Of a stretch of DNA of 59,843 nt, positions 36,391-46,532 are shown in pieces. Within the stretch, counting starts at the first letter, position 1; every line of letters starts with the position of its first letter. The notes under the pieces were generated by a model. The model was given only the letters and a program-made list of their open reading frames with translations, was not told where the DNA came from and ran no database searches. Source of the stretch: Nitrosomonas sp. (lineage in GTDB: Bacteria > Pseudomonadota > Gammaproteobacteria > Burkholderiales > Nitrosomonadaceae); NCBI GenBank assembly GCA_024282035.1, contig JAMWZR010000014.1:1-59843 (forward strand). Direction: 5' to 3'. Position numbers and translations under genes: made by a program.

Positions 36391-39207
36391 ATGGAATCGA
36401 TACGAATTCGGGGCGCACGAACCCACAATCTTAAAAATATTCAGCTTGATCTGCCTAGGAACAAGCTGGTTGTCATAACCGGACTATCGGGATCGGGCAA
36501 GTCCTCTCTGGCATTTGATACGCTATACGCCGAAGGACAGCGCCGTTATGTTGAATCGCTTTCAGCCTATGCGCGACAGTTTTTGCAGTTGATGGAAAAG
36601 CCCGATGTGGATTTGATCGAAGGACTTTCACCTGCGATTGCCATTGAACAGAAAGCGACCTCTCACAATCCGCGCTCAACCGTGGGTACGGTAACCGAAA
36701 TTCATGATTATCTGAGACTGCTGTTTGCCCGCGTTGGTGATCCTTTCTGTCCGGAACACAATATCGTGCTGTCTGCACAGAGTGTTTCACAAATGGTCGA
36801 CCATGTTTTGCAACTGCCATCAGAGACGCGACTGATGATTTTGTCTCCGCTGATTGTGGAACGTAAGGGTGAACAGGCAGATTTGATCGACGAATTGCGA
36901 GCGCAGGGATTCGTGCGACTAAGAATCGATGGCGAAGTTTATGAAATCGATGCATTGCCAAAGCTGCAAAAAACCAAGAAGCACACCATCGAAGTGGTGA
37001 TTGATCGCATCAAGGTATCAATGGAAGTCAAACAGCGGTTGGCAGAATCTTTCGAGGTGGCTCTGCGGCATTCGGAAGGGCGTGCCATTGCAGTAGAAAT
37101 GGATACAGGACAGGAACATCTATTTTCTGCGAAATTCAGTTGCCCGGTGTGTAGCTACGCTTTGTCCGAACTGGAGCCAAGGTTGTTTTCTTTCAATAAT
37201 CCGATGGGCGCCTGTCAAAAGTGTGATGGATTGGGGCAGATTACGTTTTTTGACCCCGCGCGCGTGGTCGCATTTCCTCATTTGTCTTTGGCAGCCGGTG
37301 CAGTGAAGAACTGGGACCGGCGCAATCAGTTCTATTTCCAGTTATTGACCAGTCTGGCCGAGCATTATCAGTTTGATCTGGAAACACCCTTTGAGCATTT
37401 GAGCGAGTCGATTCGAAACATCATTCTGCATGGTTCGGGAAAGGAAAAAATTCATTTTACTTATCTGACCGAGAGTGGTCGCAAGCAGCAGGAAACGCAT
37501 GCTTTCGAAGGCATCATCCCGAATCTGACGCGACGATACAAAGAAACCGAATCGCAAACGGTTCGTGAAGAACTGGCCAAGTATCTCAATGCGCAAACAT
37601 GCCCGGAATGTCAAGGTACGCGTTTATGCAAGGCGGCTCGGCATGTGCATGTTGCCGGGCAGGCAATCTATCAGATCAGCGCGCTTCCGCTTAAAACGGC
37701 CAAGCAGTTTTTTGATCAGCTGGAACTGCCGGGACATAAGCAATCCATTGCAGAGCGCATAGTCAAAGAGATCTCAAGCCGGTTGCAATTTCTGAATAAT
37801 GTCGGTCTGGATTATCTTTCACTCGATCGTTCCGCCGATACCCTGTCGGGGGGGGAGGCGCAGCGAATCCGTCTGGCCAGTCAAATCGGTTCGGGCTTGA
37901 CCGGCGTGATGTATGTGCTCGACGAACCCTCAATTGGTTTGCATCAGCGGGATAATGGCCGTTTGCTGGATACGCTCAAAAATTTGCGTGATCTGGGCAA
38001 TAGCGTCATTGTCGTCGAACACGATCAAGATGCCATTCAAATCGCGGATTATGTCGTCGATATGGGGCCTGGGGCGGGTGAGCATGGCGGATTTGTGGTG
38101 GCTCAGGGCACACCGCTGGCAATTCAGGAAGATGACAATTCGCTGACGGGACAATATCTGTCCGGAAAGATGGCAATTCATGTGCCCGACAAACGCCATG
38201 CGCCCAATCCAGATCGATTGCTACAAATTTCTGGGGCGTCGGGAAATAATCTCAAACATGTCACGCTCAATTTGCCAGTGGGGCTTTTTATCTGCGTAAC
38301 TGGAGTCTCGGGTTCCGGCAAATCGACATTGATCAACGAGACCCTGCACCGAGCAGTGGCCAAGCATTTATATGCCAGTAACGCTGAACCGGCGCCATAC
38401 CAGCAGATCGAAGGGTTGGCATTTTTTGATAAGGTGATCAACATGGATCAGAGTCCGATCGGTCGCACGCCGCGCTCCAATCCGGCAACTTATACGGGAC
38501 TGTTCACGCCCATTCGCGAGCTGTTTGCCGGCGTACCGCAAGCACGCGAGCGAGGTTATGCGCCAGGCCGTTTTTCCTTCAATGTCAAGGGTGGGCGATG
38601 TGAGGCCTGTCAGGGAGACGGCGTCATCAAGGTGGAAATGCATTTTCTGCCGGATATCTATGTCACCTGCGATGTTTGTCATGGACGACGCTACAATCGC
38701 GAGACGCTGGAAATTCTATATAAGGGTAAGAATATCAATGAGGTATTGAACATGACCGTGGAGCATGCCCATGAATTCTTTTCTGCAGTACCGGTCGTGG
38801 CGCGCAAGCTGCAAACCCTGCTCGAGGTGGGGCTTGGTTACATTACACTGGGGCAGTCTGCGACCACATTGTCCGGTGGTGAAGCGCAACGCGTGAAGCT
38901 GTCGTTGGAGTTATCCAAACGTGATACCGGGCGTACTCTGTACATTCTGGATGAGCCGACAACCGGTTTGCATTTTCACGATATCGATCTACTGCTGAAG
39001 GTGCTGCACCGATTGCGGGATCATGGCAATACCGTGGTGGTTATCGAACACAATCTGGATGTCATCAAAACGGCTGACTGGATCATCGATCTTGGTCCGG
39101 AAGGTGGCGACGGTGGCGGGCAAATCATTGCCGAGGGTGCTCCTGAAGATGTAGCACGTAATGAGAACAGTTTTACCGGTCATTATTTGCAGCCCATGTT
39201 GAGCTGA
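36391..39207 (+). CDS. uvrA: Excinuclease ABC subunit A
   Basis: Damage-recognition ATPase of nucleotide excision repair. The 938-residue product has two ABC modules with Walker [15 protein letters not shown] (~31-44) and [10 protein letters not shown] (~640), and two LSGGEAQR signatures (~485 and ~827). Zinc sites are CPVC...CQKC (~250-277) and CEAC...CDVC (~737-764). All residues that I checked are intact. Overlap TGATG joins its stop to the next gene. I see no clear LexA box upstream. Confidence 0.98.
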   Translation: MESIRIRGARTHNLKNIQLDLPRNKLVVITGLSGSGKSSLAFDTLYAEGQRRYVESLSAYARQFLQLMEKPDVDLIEGLSPAIAIEQKATSHNPRSTVGTVTEIHDYLRLLFARVGDPFCPEHNIVLSAQSVSQMVDHVLQLPSETRLMILSPLIVERKGEQADLIDELRAQGFVRLRIDGEVYEIDALPKLQKTKKHTIEVVIDRIKVSMEVKQRLAESFEVALRHSEGRAIAVEMDTGQEHLFSAKFSCPVCSYALSELEPRLFSFNNPMGACQKCDGLGQITFFDPARVVAFPHLSLAAGAVKNWDRRNQFYFQLLTSLAEHYQFDLETPFEHLSESIRNIILHGSGKEKIHFTYLTESGRKQQETHAFEGIIPNLTRRYKETESQTVREELAKYLNAQTCPECQGTRLCKAARHVHVAGQAIYQISALPLKTAKQFFDQLELPGHKQSIAERIVKEISSRLQFLNNVGLDYLSLDRSADTLSGGEAQRIRLASQIGSGLTGVMYVLDEPSIGLHQRDNGRLLDTLKNLRDLGNSVIVVEHDQDAIQIADYVVDMGPGAGEHGGFVVAQGTPLAIQEDDNSLTGQYLSGKMAIHVPDKRHAPNPDRLLQISGASGNNLKHVTLNLPVGLFICVTGVSGSGKSTLINETLHRAVAKHLYASNAEPAPYQQIEGLAFFDKVINMDQSPIGRTPRSNPATYTGLFTPIRELFAGVPQARERGYAPGRFSFNVKGGRCEACQGDGVIKVEMHFLPDIYVTCDVCHGRRYNRETLEILYKGKNINEVLNMTVEHAHEFFSAVPVVARKLQTLLEVGLGYITLGQSATTLSGGEAQRVKLSLELSKRDTGRTLYILDEPTTGLHFHDIDLLLKVLHRLRDHGNTVVVIEHNLDVIKTADWIIDLGPEGGDGGGQIIAEGAPEDVARNENSFTGHYLQPMLS

Positions 39208-40478
39208 TGAATCCGAATGAACTTTTGTTGGAGAGTTTTTACAGTGCAGTGAGGGCTGCAGATCCTATCCATGTTGTGCCGTATCATTTGCCTGATCCTC
39301 CCAAAGGAAGAACATGTGTGGTCGGGGCTGGCAAGGCTGCAGCAGCAATGGCGCAGGCTGTTGAGCAAGCGTGGCCGCCGCACGCCGAATTGGATGGCCT
39401 GGTGATTACAAGGTATGGGCATCAACTACCCACTCAGAGGATCAAGGTAATCGAGGCCGGACATCCTGTTCCAGACGGAAATGGTGAAGCGGCATCGCAA
39501 CAGATTTTATCCATGGTGCAGGCACTGGGGCCGGAAGATTTATTGTTATGCCTGTTGAGCGGTGGAGGGTCGAGTCTATTATCGTTGCCGGTTGCCGGAG
39601 TGCCGTTGCTGGATTTGCAGGAGCTAACACGCCAGTTGTTGCGTTGTGGGGCGAGTATTCAGGAAATCAATACTATCCGGAAGCATGTTTCGGCAATTCA
39701 GGGGGGGAGACTGGCGGCGGCATGTGAAGCGCCATTGCTGGCATTGATCATATCGGATGTGACCGGCGATGCCGTGACACATATCGCATCGGGGCCCTGT
39801 GCACCGGATCCCACTACTTTTGTCGATGCACTTGCCTTGCTGGAACGATATCGAATCGAAGTGCCTTTTTCCATCAAAAACGTCTTGTTGGCAGGCCTGA
39901 AAGACCCTGCTCTGGAAACGCCCAAACCTGGTTCGCGCGTATTCAGGCGTGTCACTAATAAGGTTATTGCTCACGCCCATGAGTCCTTGGTTGCGGCTGC
40001 CGGTTACTTTCAGAATCGACAAATCCAGACATTGATTCTGGGCGACAGTGTGACCGGTGAGGCGCGGGAAATTGCCAAGAGCTATGCAGCGCTGGTCAGG
40101 GAAATTCGGCATTATCCGCAGATATTGCGTGCACCGATCGCGTTATTGTCGGGTGGTGAAACCTCCGTTACCGTGAAAGGACACGGACGTGGTGGTCGTA
40201 ATACCGAATTCTTGTTGTCATTGCTCATTGAGCTTGACGGTGCCGAGAATGTCTATGCATTGGCGTGCGATACCGATGGATTGGATGGGAGTGAAAGCAA
40301 CGCCGGCGCTATTATCACACCGGATTCCTTTGCTCGGGCAAAAGAGCTGGAGCTAAACGGATTGAATTACTTGCATGATAACGATGCCTTTACCTTTTTC
40401 AATCGACTGGAGGGCTTGATTTCTACAGGGCCGACATTTACCAATGTTAACGATTACCGTGTCATTCTGGTTTTGTAA
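39207..40478 (+). CDS. Glycerate 2-kinase (MOFRL / GckA-TtuD family)
   Basis: A 423-residue protein of the DUF4147-MOFRL type, which phosphorylates glycerate to 2-phosphoglycerate in the glycerate/serine or hydroxypyruvate routes. Motifs: CVVGAGKAAAAMAQAVE (~33-49), LLSGGGSSLLSLP (~115), INTIRKHVSAIQGGRLA (~154) and the C-terminal GPTFTNVNDYRV. The ATG overlaps the uvrA stop as TGATG, implying coupled translation. The 3' end overlaps the convergent gene at 40462 by 17 bases. The substrate is inferred from the family. Confidence 0.88.
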   Translation: MNPNELLLESFYSAVRAADPIHVVPYHLPDPPKGRTCVVGAGKAAAAMAQAVEQAWPPHAELDGLVITRYGHQLPTQRIKVIEAGHPVPDGNGEAASQQILSMVQALGPEDLLLCLLSGGGSSLLSLPVAGVPLLDLQELTRQLLRCGASIQEINTIRKHVSAIQGGRLAAACEAPLLALIISDVTGDAVTHIASGPCAPDPTTFVDALALLERYRIEVPFSIKNVLLAGLKDPALETPKPGSRVFRRVTNKVIAHAHESLVAAAGYFQNRQIQTLILGDSVTGEAREIAKSYAALVREIRHYPQILRAPIALLSGGETSVTVKGHGRGGRNTEFLLSLLIELDGAENVYALACDTDGLDGSESNAGAIITPDSFARAKELELNGLNYLHDNDAFTFFNRLEGLISTGPTFTNVNDYRVILVL

Positions 40479-41028
40479 GAGAGCAAACGTTATGACTGGG
40501 AATGGTTTTCCAATCTTTGTTGAGTTGAATCGAGGAGAGTAGCAACCCTTCTTGAAACCAGCGGTTGATTACATATTCATAGAATTGCTGATTTCTGAGG
40601 GAGTGAATAGTGAGAGCCAATTCTTTACCCTGATTCGTGAGTAGTACGTGGCCTAGGTCAAGTGAATTGTCTGCATCCTGTGGAAACCCGATTTTTGTGG
40701 GTTTGCCACAATAAAATAATCGCGTGTGTTTGCCAAATCCTCTTTTGATAAATCCTGATTCGTTCAATTGTACTAAACCGATTGCTTCGAGTTGCTGGAG
40801 TGCATCCAGAGTAATGCCTTGCTCAGTGTAGATTGCATCTTGGACATCAAGAATCAGTGGTAGAGGGTCGCCCTGGAACCAGATGAACTGACAGAAAGTT
40901 TCAAAAATTATGCGATCTTCGGAACGGAGCACTAGATCAAATCCTAGATTTTCTTGGGGTAAAGTATCTTGTCGGTGATTGATTCCTGACGAGATAAATC
41001 GCAGCATTCTTGATAATAATTTATCCAT
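40462..41028 (-). CDS. Hypothetical soluble protein with possible winged-helix core
   Basis: A 188-residue protein that I do not recognise with certainty; it may resemble the C-terminal part of DUF2806/TIGR03899-type proteins. The segment YTEQGITLDALQQLEAIGLVQ followed by a beta-hairpin-like GFGKHTRLFYCGKP, then LLTNQGKELALTIHS, reads like a winged-helix wing and recognition region. No membrane segments or signal peptide. The last 17 bases overlap the end of the convergent kinase gene. The next gene upstream (41055) is in the same direction 26 bases away, so the two probably form an operon. Confidence 0.65.
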   Translation of the reverse strand: MDKLLSRMLRFISSGINHRQDTLPQENLGFDLVLRSEDRIIFETFCQFIWFQGDPLPLILDVQDAIYTEQGITLDALQQLEAIGLVQLNESGFIKRGFGKHTRLFYCGKPTKIGFPQDADNSLDLGHVLLTNQGKELALTIHSLRNQQFYEYVINRWFQEGLLLSSIQLNKDWKTIPSHNVCSLTKPE

Positions 41029-41054
41029 TCGTACTTGAAAGGTTTTGGGTTAAA

Positions 41055-41444
41055 TCATTCCTTCGTGCTTTCGGATTCTTTGGGGTCATTTGATGTCCGC
41101 AGTGTCTCTACATCATTTTTGTCCTCTGACTGAGTACTAGGCTTCAATTTCCTGGATTTGATTTCTTTGTTGATTTCAGCCAAATATGCGATATTGTCTT
41201 TTCGCCTTTTATCACTCATATACCAAGAAGCACAGGTGATCGTGCCCATGATAATCAATGCAATATTCATGATATCTACGCCATCGAAAAACATGAAAGC
41301 AAAGCCAGTAGATATGGCAAATGCGCCTAGAAATGCTGTAAAGAGCCATAGCTTTGAACCGGCGGAACCAACCTGCTTGTTCCATGCTTCCAGTTTCTCA
41401 TGCGTCATCATCAGCTCATCGTCAGTCCATTTTTTCATACTCAT
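41055..41444 (-). CDS. Hypothetical small membrane protein (two segments)
   Basis: A 129-residue protein with a charged N-terminal helix (~1-28), two membrane segments (~33-52 and ~56-75) and a hydrophilic Lys/Glu/Ser-rich tail ending SESTKE. Family unknown. Start at ATG 41442-41444 with GGAG upstream. It probably precedes 40462 in the same transcript. The two share no recognisable domain with phage or toxin systems. Confidence 0.6.
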   Translation of the reverse strand: MSMKKWTDDELMMTHEKLEAWNKQVGSAGSKLWLFTAFLGAFAISTGFAFMFFDGVDIMNIALIIMGTITCASWYMSDKRRKDNIAYLAEINKEIKSRKLKPSTQSEDKNDVETLRTSNDPKESESTKE

Positions 41445-41510
41445 TATTATGTGATCTCCATTGAATTAAGTTTTGTGATGATTGGACTTATTATATTTCT
41501 TTCTGGCAAT

Positions 41511-41540
41511 AAAAAAGGCACCTTGCGGTGCCTTTTTTAT
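41511..41540 (-). terminator. Rho-independent terminator of the porin gene
   Basis: AAAAAAGGCACC-TTGC-GGTGCCTTTTTT is a perfect hairpin flanked by A and T runs, located ~20 bases after the porin stop. The A-run makes it usable from the opposite strand too. Confidence 0.9.
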
Positions 41541-41559
41541 TAATACTTGATTTTCTTGA

Positions 41560-42756
41560 TTAGAAATTGTGACGCATACCAATAGACCATGTATTGGAAT
41601 CTTGGAATGTTGCGTTTCTATCGTTAACCATCGCACGTTGGTAACCACCAAACAAGCTCGAACGTTTGCTCAGGTTATGAATTGCACCGACTGTGAAGCT
41701 GCTGACTTCACGTTTCTGTGCTAAACCAGTTCCATGTGCATGAGTTTGTCCACCTTGAGCGATAAAGCTGGTATTGCCCCAGTCATATTGACCGCTTGCG
41801 AACCAGATATTGCCATCACCGCCAAGATTCATGGCTGAATTACATTGTCCGCGAGTATCTGGTAAGCCTGTGGCTGGGTTACCCAGTGCGGCGGCATTGG
41901 TACAGGTTGCTGCACCTACTGCATTGTTGATATTTTCATATTGACCACTCAATTTGAAGCTTTGGAAACTCCACATTGCACCACCACGCCAAACATGCTC
42001 ATTGTTGTTCAGACCAAAGTTTGTTCTTTGGCGAGTGCTGAGATTGTCACGAGAATAGCCGCCGAATACTGCTAAATTGTGACCTTGGTACTGAGCATCA
42101 TATTTGCCGGCAACTTGGAAATCCCATTCACCATCTTCACCACCGGCATTGGATTGACTGCCCTGAAAGCCGCTTGTGGGAGAGATAAAGTTTGCTGCAT
42201 CAAGTCTGTTTGAGTCTCCTGGCATCAATATACCTGCAAAGCTGAAGCCTTCAACTTTTGGAGAGTCATAGCGAACCGCGCTATTAACAAAACCTTGTGC
42301 GCCTGAACCATAGCCATTAGCAGATGCCATCATGGTGCCACCGCTACCGCCAGCTTGCAGGGTTGTATATGCGAATGGATCAATGGTCATACCACCTGCG
42401 AAATCCTTGAATGGTGATTGAACACGACCAAATTTCACTTCACCCCAGCTATCATTGGCCAATCCAACCCATCTTTCGCGTGCAACACCTAGAGCGCCGC
42501 TACCGGTATTAAAACCATACTCGATATGAGCTTTTGCCTTGAAGCCGGCACCCAGGTTTTCGGTGATATGAGCTCCCCATCTTGAACGACCGGTGTCATC
42601 ACCAATGTGTGCTTGGCTACTTTGGTTTTCTTTGTTAACAGTAGCGTATTCAGCTTGTACACTACCGAAAAGTGTTACGTTTGTTCCTTGTGCTGATGCA
42701 ACCATTGGAGCAGCGAGTGCACCGGCGATTGCCAGCGAAATAAGTTTCTTTTTCAT
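41560..42756 (-). CDS. General outer-membrane porin (OmpC/PhoE-like, betaproteobacterial type)
   Basis: A 398-residue precursor with a cleavable signal (MKKKLISLAIAGALAAPMVASAQ) and a 16-strand-type barrel. It begins TNVTLFGSVQAEYAT and ends with the terminal phenylalanine in WSIGMRHNF, the BAM recognition signal. FKDFAGGMTIDPFAY belongs to the constriction loop of the family. It is preceded by AAGGAGAAC and closed by a strong terminator, suggesting high monocistronic expression. The pore selectivity cannot be told from sequence. Confidence 0.9.
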   Translation of the reverse strand: MKKKLISLAIAGALAAPMVASAQGTNVTLFGSVQAEYATVNKENQSSQAHIGDDTGRSRWGAHITENLGAGFKAKAHIEYGFNTGSGALGVARERWVGLANDSWGEVKFGRVQSPFKDFAGGMTIDPFAYTTLQAGGSGGTMMASANGYGSGAQGFVNSAVRYDSPKVEGFSFAGILMPGDSNRLDAANFISPTSGFQGSQSNAGGEDGEWDFQVAGKYDAQYQGHNLAVFGGYSRDNLSTRQRTNFGLNNNEHVWRGGAMWSFQSFKLSGQYENINNAVGAATCTNAAALGNPATGLPDTRGQCNSAMNLGGDGNIWFASGQYDWGNTSFIAQGGQTHAHGTGLAQKREVSSFTVGAIHNLSKRSSLFGGYQRAMVNDRNATFQDSNTWSIGMRHNF

Positions 42757-43178
42757 ACCGAAGTTCTCCTTTAATTAAAGATAATTGGGGCATCTAACAT
42801 TTACTGGGTACTACGCTCCATTGACGAAATGCACCCGATAATCGGACCTTCTATAATCTGAAGGTTTGGATCGATTGTGCACAACGCAGTTGTAAACTGC
42901 AAGAAAAAGTCGAGGATTTTGAGTTTTAAATTGCTTTTTTGTTGTATATTGGCAACATCATTGTTGTTTTTATAGCTATAGGCTTATTCATATGCTTATT
43001 TTTTCAATTAAAAATGAGAAAATGAATGACGAAATTGTTCGGTATATGTCAATTTTTTGTTTGGTTAGCAAATTGAATTTGGATAGGATGGCTTTTTCAC
43101 CAATAACGTTTGAATCGATTGTTGTTAAAGGCATATTGCGGAAACTCACTCACATACATACGGCTTTGTGCATACATA
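42757..43178. other. Divergent intergenic region between porin and L,D-transpeptidase
   Basis: This 422-base AT-rich stretch must hold the porin promoter (leftward) and the transpeptidase promoter (rightward). An imperfect inverted repeat CAACATCATTGTTG lies near 42953. A 64-codon frame at 42992 has no ribosome site or protein-like pattern and is not called. Confidence 0.4.
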
Positions 43179-44132
43179 ATGTGTAGATTTACTTTTTATT
43201 TGCTGTGTGGATTTTTTTATTTGTCTTCGACTTGTGCGGAAACGTGGATTCTCCCGCCCCCGAGTATCGATGTCTTTGGTCAGATTAAATCTGTTCAAAT
43301 CAGTCGAGAGGAGACTTTGTTGGATATTGCCCGCCGATACGATATTGGGCAAATCGAGATCTTGCTGGCCAATCCAACTGTTGATCGTTGGTTGCCGGAA
43401 GATGGTGCAACAGTTGTGCTTCCCAGTCGGTATATCATTCCGAATGCCGAGCGAAGCGGGTTAGTGCTCAATCTTCCGGAAATGAGAATTTATTATTTCC
43501 CCGATACGAAGAAAGGGGAAAAACCCGAGGTCATTACCTACCCGGTTGGTATAGGCAGGATGGATTGGGTGACTCCATTGGGAGTCTCCAAGATCGTGGA
43601 GAAAAAAAAGGATCCCACTTGGATACCACCTAAGTCACTACAGTTGGACAGGATTGCTAACGGTGAACAACCGTATCCGAGTATCGTGCCTCCCGGACCA
43701 ACTAACCCATTAGGTCGCCATGCCATGCGCTTAAGTATTCCCGGTGGGAGTTACTTGATTCATGGCACCATTAAACCTTTTGGTGTGGGAATGCGCGTGT
43801 CGTCGGGGTGCATAAGAATGTACCCTGAAGACATCGAAAAACTATTTGACAAGATTCCAGTTGGAACAAAAGTGCAGGTTGTCAATCAACCGATCAAACT
43901 GGGTTGGTTGCTGGATTCGCTTTTTATTGAACTGCATCCACCGTTGGAAGAGGATGAATCGAAGTATGCCGATTACGGTAATATGGTCGTAAATGCAATT
44001 AACGATTTTCTCGCCACGAGAGGGAATAGAGGTAAGCTCTTGTCCGATTTTAAGATTGACGAGGAGGCATTGAGGCAAGCGATCAGAGAGAAAAGCGGGG
44101 TGCCGGTCATGATTTCTCTTTCCGAATCCTAG
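43179..44132 (+). CDS. L,D-transpeptidase, ErfK/YbiS type
   Basis: A periplasmic cross-linking or lipoprotein-attaching enzyme of peptidoglycan. I start at the ATG 43179-43181, which gives a good signal peptide (MCRFTFYLLCGFFYLSSTCAE). The 23-codon upstream extension is not needed. A LysM-like segment (EETLLDIARRYDIGQIEILL, ~40-60) precedes the YkuD domain, with the catalytic set H195 and C211 in RVSSGCIRM. This SSGCIRM form is typical of the ErfK/YbiS/YcfS group, which in E. coli anchors Braun lipoprotein. Product about 317 residues. It is monocistronic, followed by the decamer repeats. Confidence 0.88.
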   Translation: MCRFTFYLLCGFFYLSSTCAETWILPPPSIDVFGQIKSVQISREETLLDIARRYDIGQIEILLANPTVDRWLPEDGATVVLPSRYIIPNAERSGLVLNLPEMRIYYFPDTKKGEKPEVITYPVGIGRMDWVTPLGVSKIVEKKKDPTWIPPKSLQLDRIANGEQPYPSIVPPGPTNPLGRHAMRLSIPGGSYLIHGTIKPFGVGMRVSSGCIRMYPEDIEKLFDKIPVGTKVQVVNQPIKLGWLLDSLFIELHPPLEEDESKYADYGNMVVNAINDFLATRGNRGKLLSDFKIDEEALRQAIREKSGVPVMISLSES

Positions 44133-44180
44133 TTGTTTTTTGCTCATATACTTCGCATGCAACATGCAGTCGAATCTTTA

Positions 44181-44245
44181 ATTCACAACAATTCACAACA
44201 ATTCACAACAATTCACAACAATTCACAACAATTCACAACAATTCA
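44181..44245. repeat. Six perfect 10-bp tandem repeats plus a half copy
   Basis: ATTCACAACA occurs six times in a row without mismatch (44181-44240), then ATTCA. The period equals about one DNA helical turn. The array lies between the L,D-transpeptidase stop and the start of the beta-barrel gene at 44314. Confidence 0.97.
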
Positions 44246-44313
44246 GTACTTGCTTAACGCTTAAACATTAACTGCTTGCAGTTTTTCGGATAAGTAAACT
44301 GTCGATCATCAAG

Positions 44314-45654
44314 ATGAATCCCAAATATAGTTTTTTGCTACTTGCCAAGTTGCTTGGCATCGTCTTTTCATTAGCTTTTTCAATGACAATTTATGCGAAC
44401 AATTTTAAAAAATTCATTGAAAATAATCGTATAGAGACAGGTGGTTGGATCAATGGCGGCGCAACTTTCAATCCTAGACAGACCGATGGCTTCAATGGTC
44501 CGGTAGTTTTTGCTGATCAGGCAAATCGTTTCCAGCTCAATCAGTTCAACCTGTATGTGCAGCGTTCGGTGCTATCAGAGACCAAATCATGGGATATAGG
44601 TGGGCGTTTTGATTTCCTGTTTGGCACGGATGCCATTTTTACCCAGGCATTTGGTGTGCCGCTGGCAGATGTTCATACCGGAGAATCGCTTAAGAGAAAT
44701 AACTGGGATCTTGATATTTGTTGCGCATCGACGAGAACCTACAACATTGCACTGCCACAAGCTTATCTGGAAATGCATATACCTGTTATTGGCAAGAATG
44801 GTCTCAATCTGAAAGTAGGGCATTTTTATTCCCCCACTGGATTTGAAACCGTACCTGCGCCGGATAACTTTTTTTACACGCGTGCCTATTCGTTTAATGC
44901 AGGTGAGCCTTTTACGCATACTGGTGTGCAAGCCAACTATATGATCAATAAGAATTGGTCTGTTTCAGGTAGCGCTGTTACCGGAAGTGCGACAGGAGGC
45001 TGGGATGGGGGGTGGAATCGACAGCTGGGCAACTGGGGTGGAATTTTTGGGGTCATGTGGACCAGTGATGACCAAGCGACCACGCTCAATGTGACAGGGA
45101 CATATGGTGAGATTTCTACTCGAAGCAACGAAATCTGGGCCATGTACAACACGGTCTTCAAACATAAGATCAATTCCAAAACACAATTGGTGTTGCATCA
45201 TGTTCATGGTTTTGCAAATGGTATTGCAATAGACAATCCAAAGTATCATGGAGTTAAGGATACGCAGTGGATGGGTGTCGTGACGCATCTGTATTATGAA
45301 TTGACGCATGATTTGTCAATTGGATTGCGAGGGGAGTGGTTTCGTGATCGTGATGGGTTTCGTAATCCATCCCCATTCAGGGTGTCTGCAGCAATGACAG
45401 GTCCAGATTTTAGCTATGCTGGAGATAAGCGTAGTATCACGATAATGCCTGCAGATTACTATGCGGTTACAGCGGGGTTGAACTGGAGTGCAGCAAAAGC
45501 GTTAAACATCCGATGGAATGCCATCAAGAAGCTCAGTATCCGACCCAATATCCGATATGACCGAGTCGATGCATATCATGCACCGGTCTATCGCCCATAT
45601 GGGGGCAATAAGGATCAGATTCTGCTTTCACTAGACTTTGTTCTACCTTTTTAA
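44314..45654 (+). CDS. Outer-membrane beta-barrel protein (BBP2/OmpL-like porin)
   Basis: A 446-residue precursor with a signal peptide to ~30 (LLGIVFSLAFSMTIYANN) and a mature chain of amphipathic strands rich in aromatic and Gly/Asn residues. It ends LLSLDFVLPF, with a terminal Phe. IETGGWINGGATFNP, FNLYVQRSV, LKVGHFYSPTGFETVPAP and the D-GLRGEWFRDRDGFR stretch fit the putative beta-barrel porin-2 family, often linked to uptake of unknown solutes. It is preceded by the 10-bp repeat array, which may bear on its expression. It is convergent with ycgR. Confidence 0.82.
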   Translation: MNPKYSFLLLAKLLGIVFSLAFSMTIYANNFKKFIENNRIETGGWINGGATFNPRQTDGFNGPVVFADQANRFQLNQFNLYVQRSVLSETKSWDIGGRFDFLFGTDAIFTQAFGVPLADVHTGESLKRNNWDLDICCASTRTYNIALPQAYLEMHIPVIGKNGLNLKVGHFYSPTGFETVPAPDNFFYTRAYSFNAGEPFTHTGVQANYMINKNWSVSGSAVTGSATGGWDGGWNRQLGNWGGIFGVMWTSDDQATTLNVTGTYGEISTRSNEIWAMYNTVFKHKINSKTQLVLHHVHGFANGIAIDNPKYHGVKDTQWMGVVTHLYYELTHDLSIGLRGEWFRDRDGFRNPSPFRVSAAMTGPDFSYAGDKRSITIMPADYYAVTAGLNWSAAKALNIRWNAIKKLSIRPNIRYDRVDAYHAPVYRPYGGNKDQILLSLDFVLPF

Positions 45655-45706
45655 TTTCTCAATGAGGCGGCAATGCTTAGCTTGTTGCCATCGCAATTTG
45701 AAGTGA

Positions 45707-46501
45707 TCATGCGGCATTCTGCTTTTTAAGTTGCTCCTGCTTGACGATATAGCGTTGTATCATTGCTTCCGTTTTAGCAGGTAATCCGATGAATTGGCAA
45801 CCTATGCGGTGATAGGTATCACCACTATGAGATTTGATCGTGCAGGAATTTCTGATAGTTATCGACGTGTTGATGACGCCGATATCGGGTAAGTTAATCT
45901 GGCAATTGTCAAAAACGGTTCCGGGAGCAAGATCCAGACTGGTTTCAACCTGGCGATCTACAGCGCCAATACCGCCGCAACTAATGTCCAATACGGTGAT
46001 CTCGGTTTGGGCAGAAATGTTGTTCGTCGAGGTTGGAATGACGCATTTCAGGGGTTTGGTAATCGGTGTAGTAACACGGAAATTGTCCCGTCTTTGGATT
46101 CTTAGTAATGAACTGGGAATGGCAACGGAGAATGCAGGTTTGCTTTCAAATTCGGTTTTCTTTGGAGGGTTGCAAACGAACTCAATCTTTACTTTGTTGT
46201 GTGAGGTTACGTAAATCAAGTCTTTGGTCTCTAACGCGAGTTGATTGAGTTTGTCGTTGGCGCCAAAATCGATGATCATGGTTTTATGATTGGGATCGAT
46301 GGACAGAATAGTCGTCAGGAAAAAACTCCCGCTGGTTCCCAGATAAACGCTTAACAGCGTTTTGGTTTGCATGATGTCTCGCAGGATATAAATAATGTCC
46401 TTTTCGGAATGAACGCGAAATTCTTCATTTTTATCTTCTGCGGAAACTGGGGTGGATTCGGATATTTGAGGTGTTTCCATTTTCGAAATCGACTTTTGCA
46501 T
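45707..46501 (-). CDS. ycgR: YcgR-type PilZ flagellar brake protein
   Basis: A c-di-GMP receptor that slows the flagellar motor in enteric bacteria. The 264-residue protein has an N-terminal YcgR-like domain (~30-125) and a C-terminal PilZ domain with the ligand motifs RRDNFR (~136-141) and DISCGGIG (~171-178). Both are intact, so c-di-GMP binding is expected. It is the distal gene of the leftward flagellar series, which links the filament genes to the cyclases encoded at the right of the window. Confidence 0.9.
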   Translation of the reverse strand: MQKSISKMETPQISESTPVSAEDKNEEFRVHSEKDIIYILRDIMQTKTLLSVYLGTSGSFFLTTILSIDPNHKTMIIDFGANDKLNQLALETKDLIYVTSHNKVKIEFVCNPPKKTEFESKPAFSVAIPSSLLRIQRRDNFRVTTPITKPLKCVIPTSTNNISAQTEITVLDISCGGIGAVDRQVETSLDLAPGTVFDNCQINLPDIGVINTSITIRNSCTIKSHSGDTYHRIGCQFIGLPAKTEAMIQRYIVKQEQLKKQNAA

Positions 46502-46532
46502 TATTCATTCTCCCAAAATTGGATAATTCATT

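Noticed and set aside
37853-37860. G8 homopolymer in uvrA (also G8 near 55284 and G7 near 56522 in the first cyclase)
   Set aside because: Considered as phase-variation tracts, but each encodes conserved or ordinary Gly codons in an intact frame and there is no sign of length variation.
42992-43186. 64-codon frame before the L,D-transpeptidase
   Set aside because: No Shine-Dalgarno and no family pattern; it runs into the transpeptidase start in a different frame. It is probably chance in an AT-rich promoter region.
44181-44245. CRISPR array
   Set aside because: The repeats are contiguous 10-mers with no spacers and no cas genes nearby.
45690-45712. Hairpin GGCAA...TTGCC near the convergent barrel/ycgR ends
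   Set aside because: Only five pairs with an 11-base loop and no T-run, so too weak to call a terminator.
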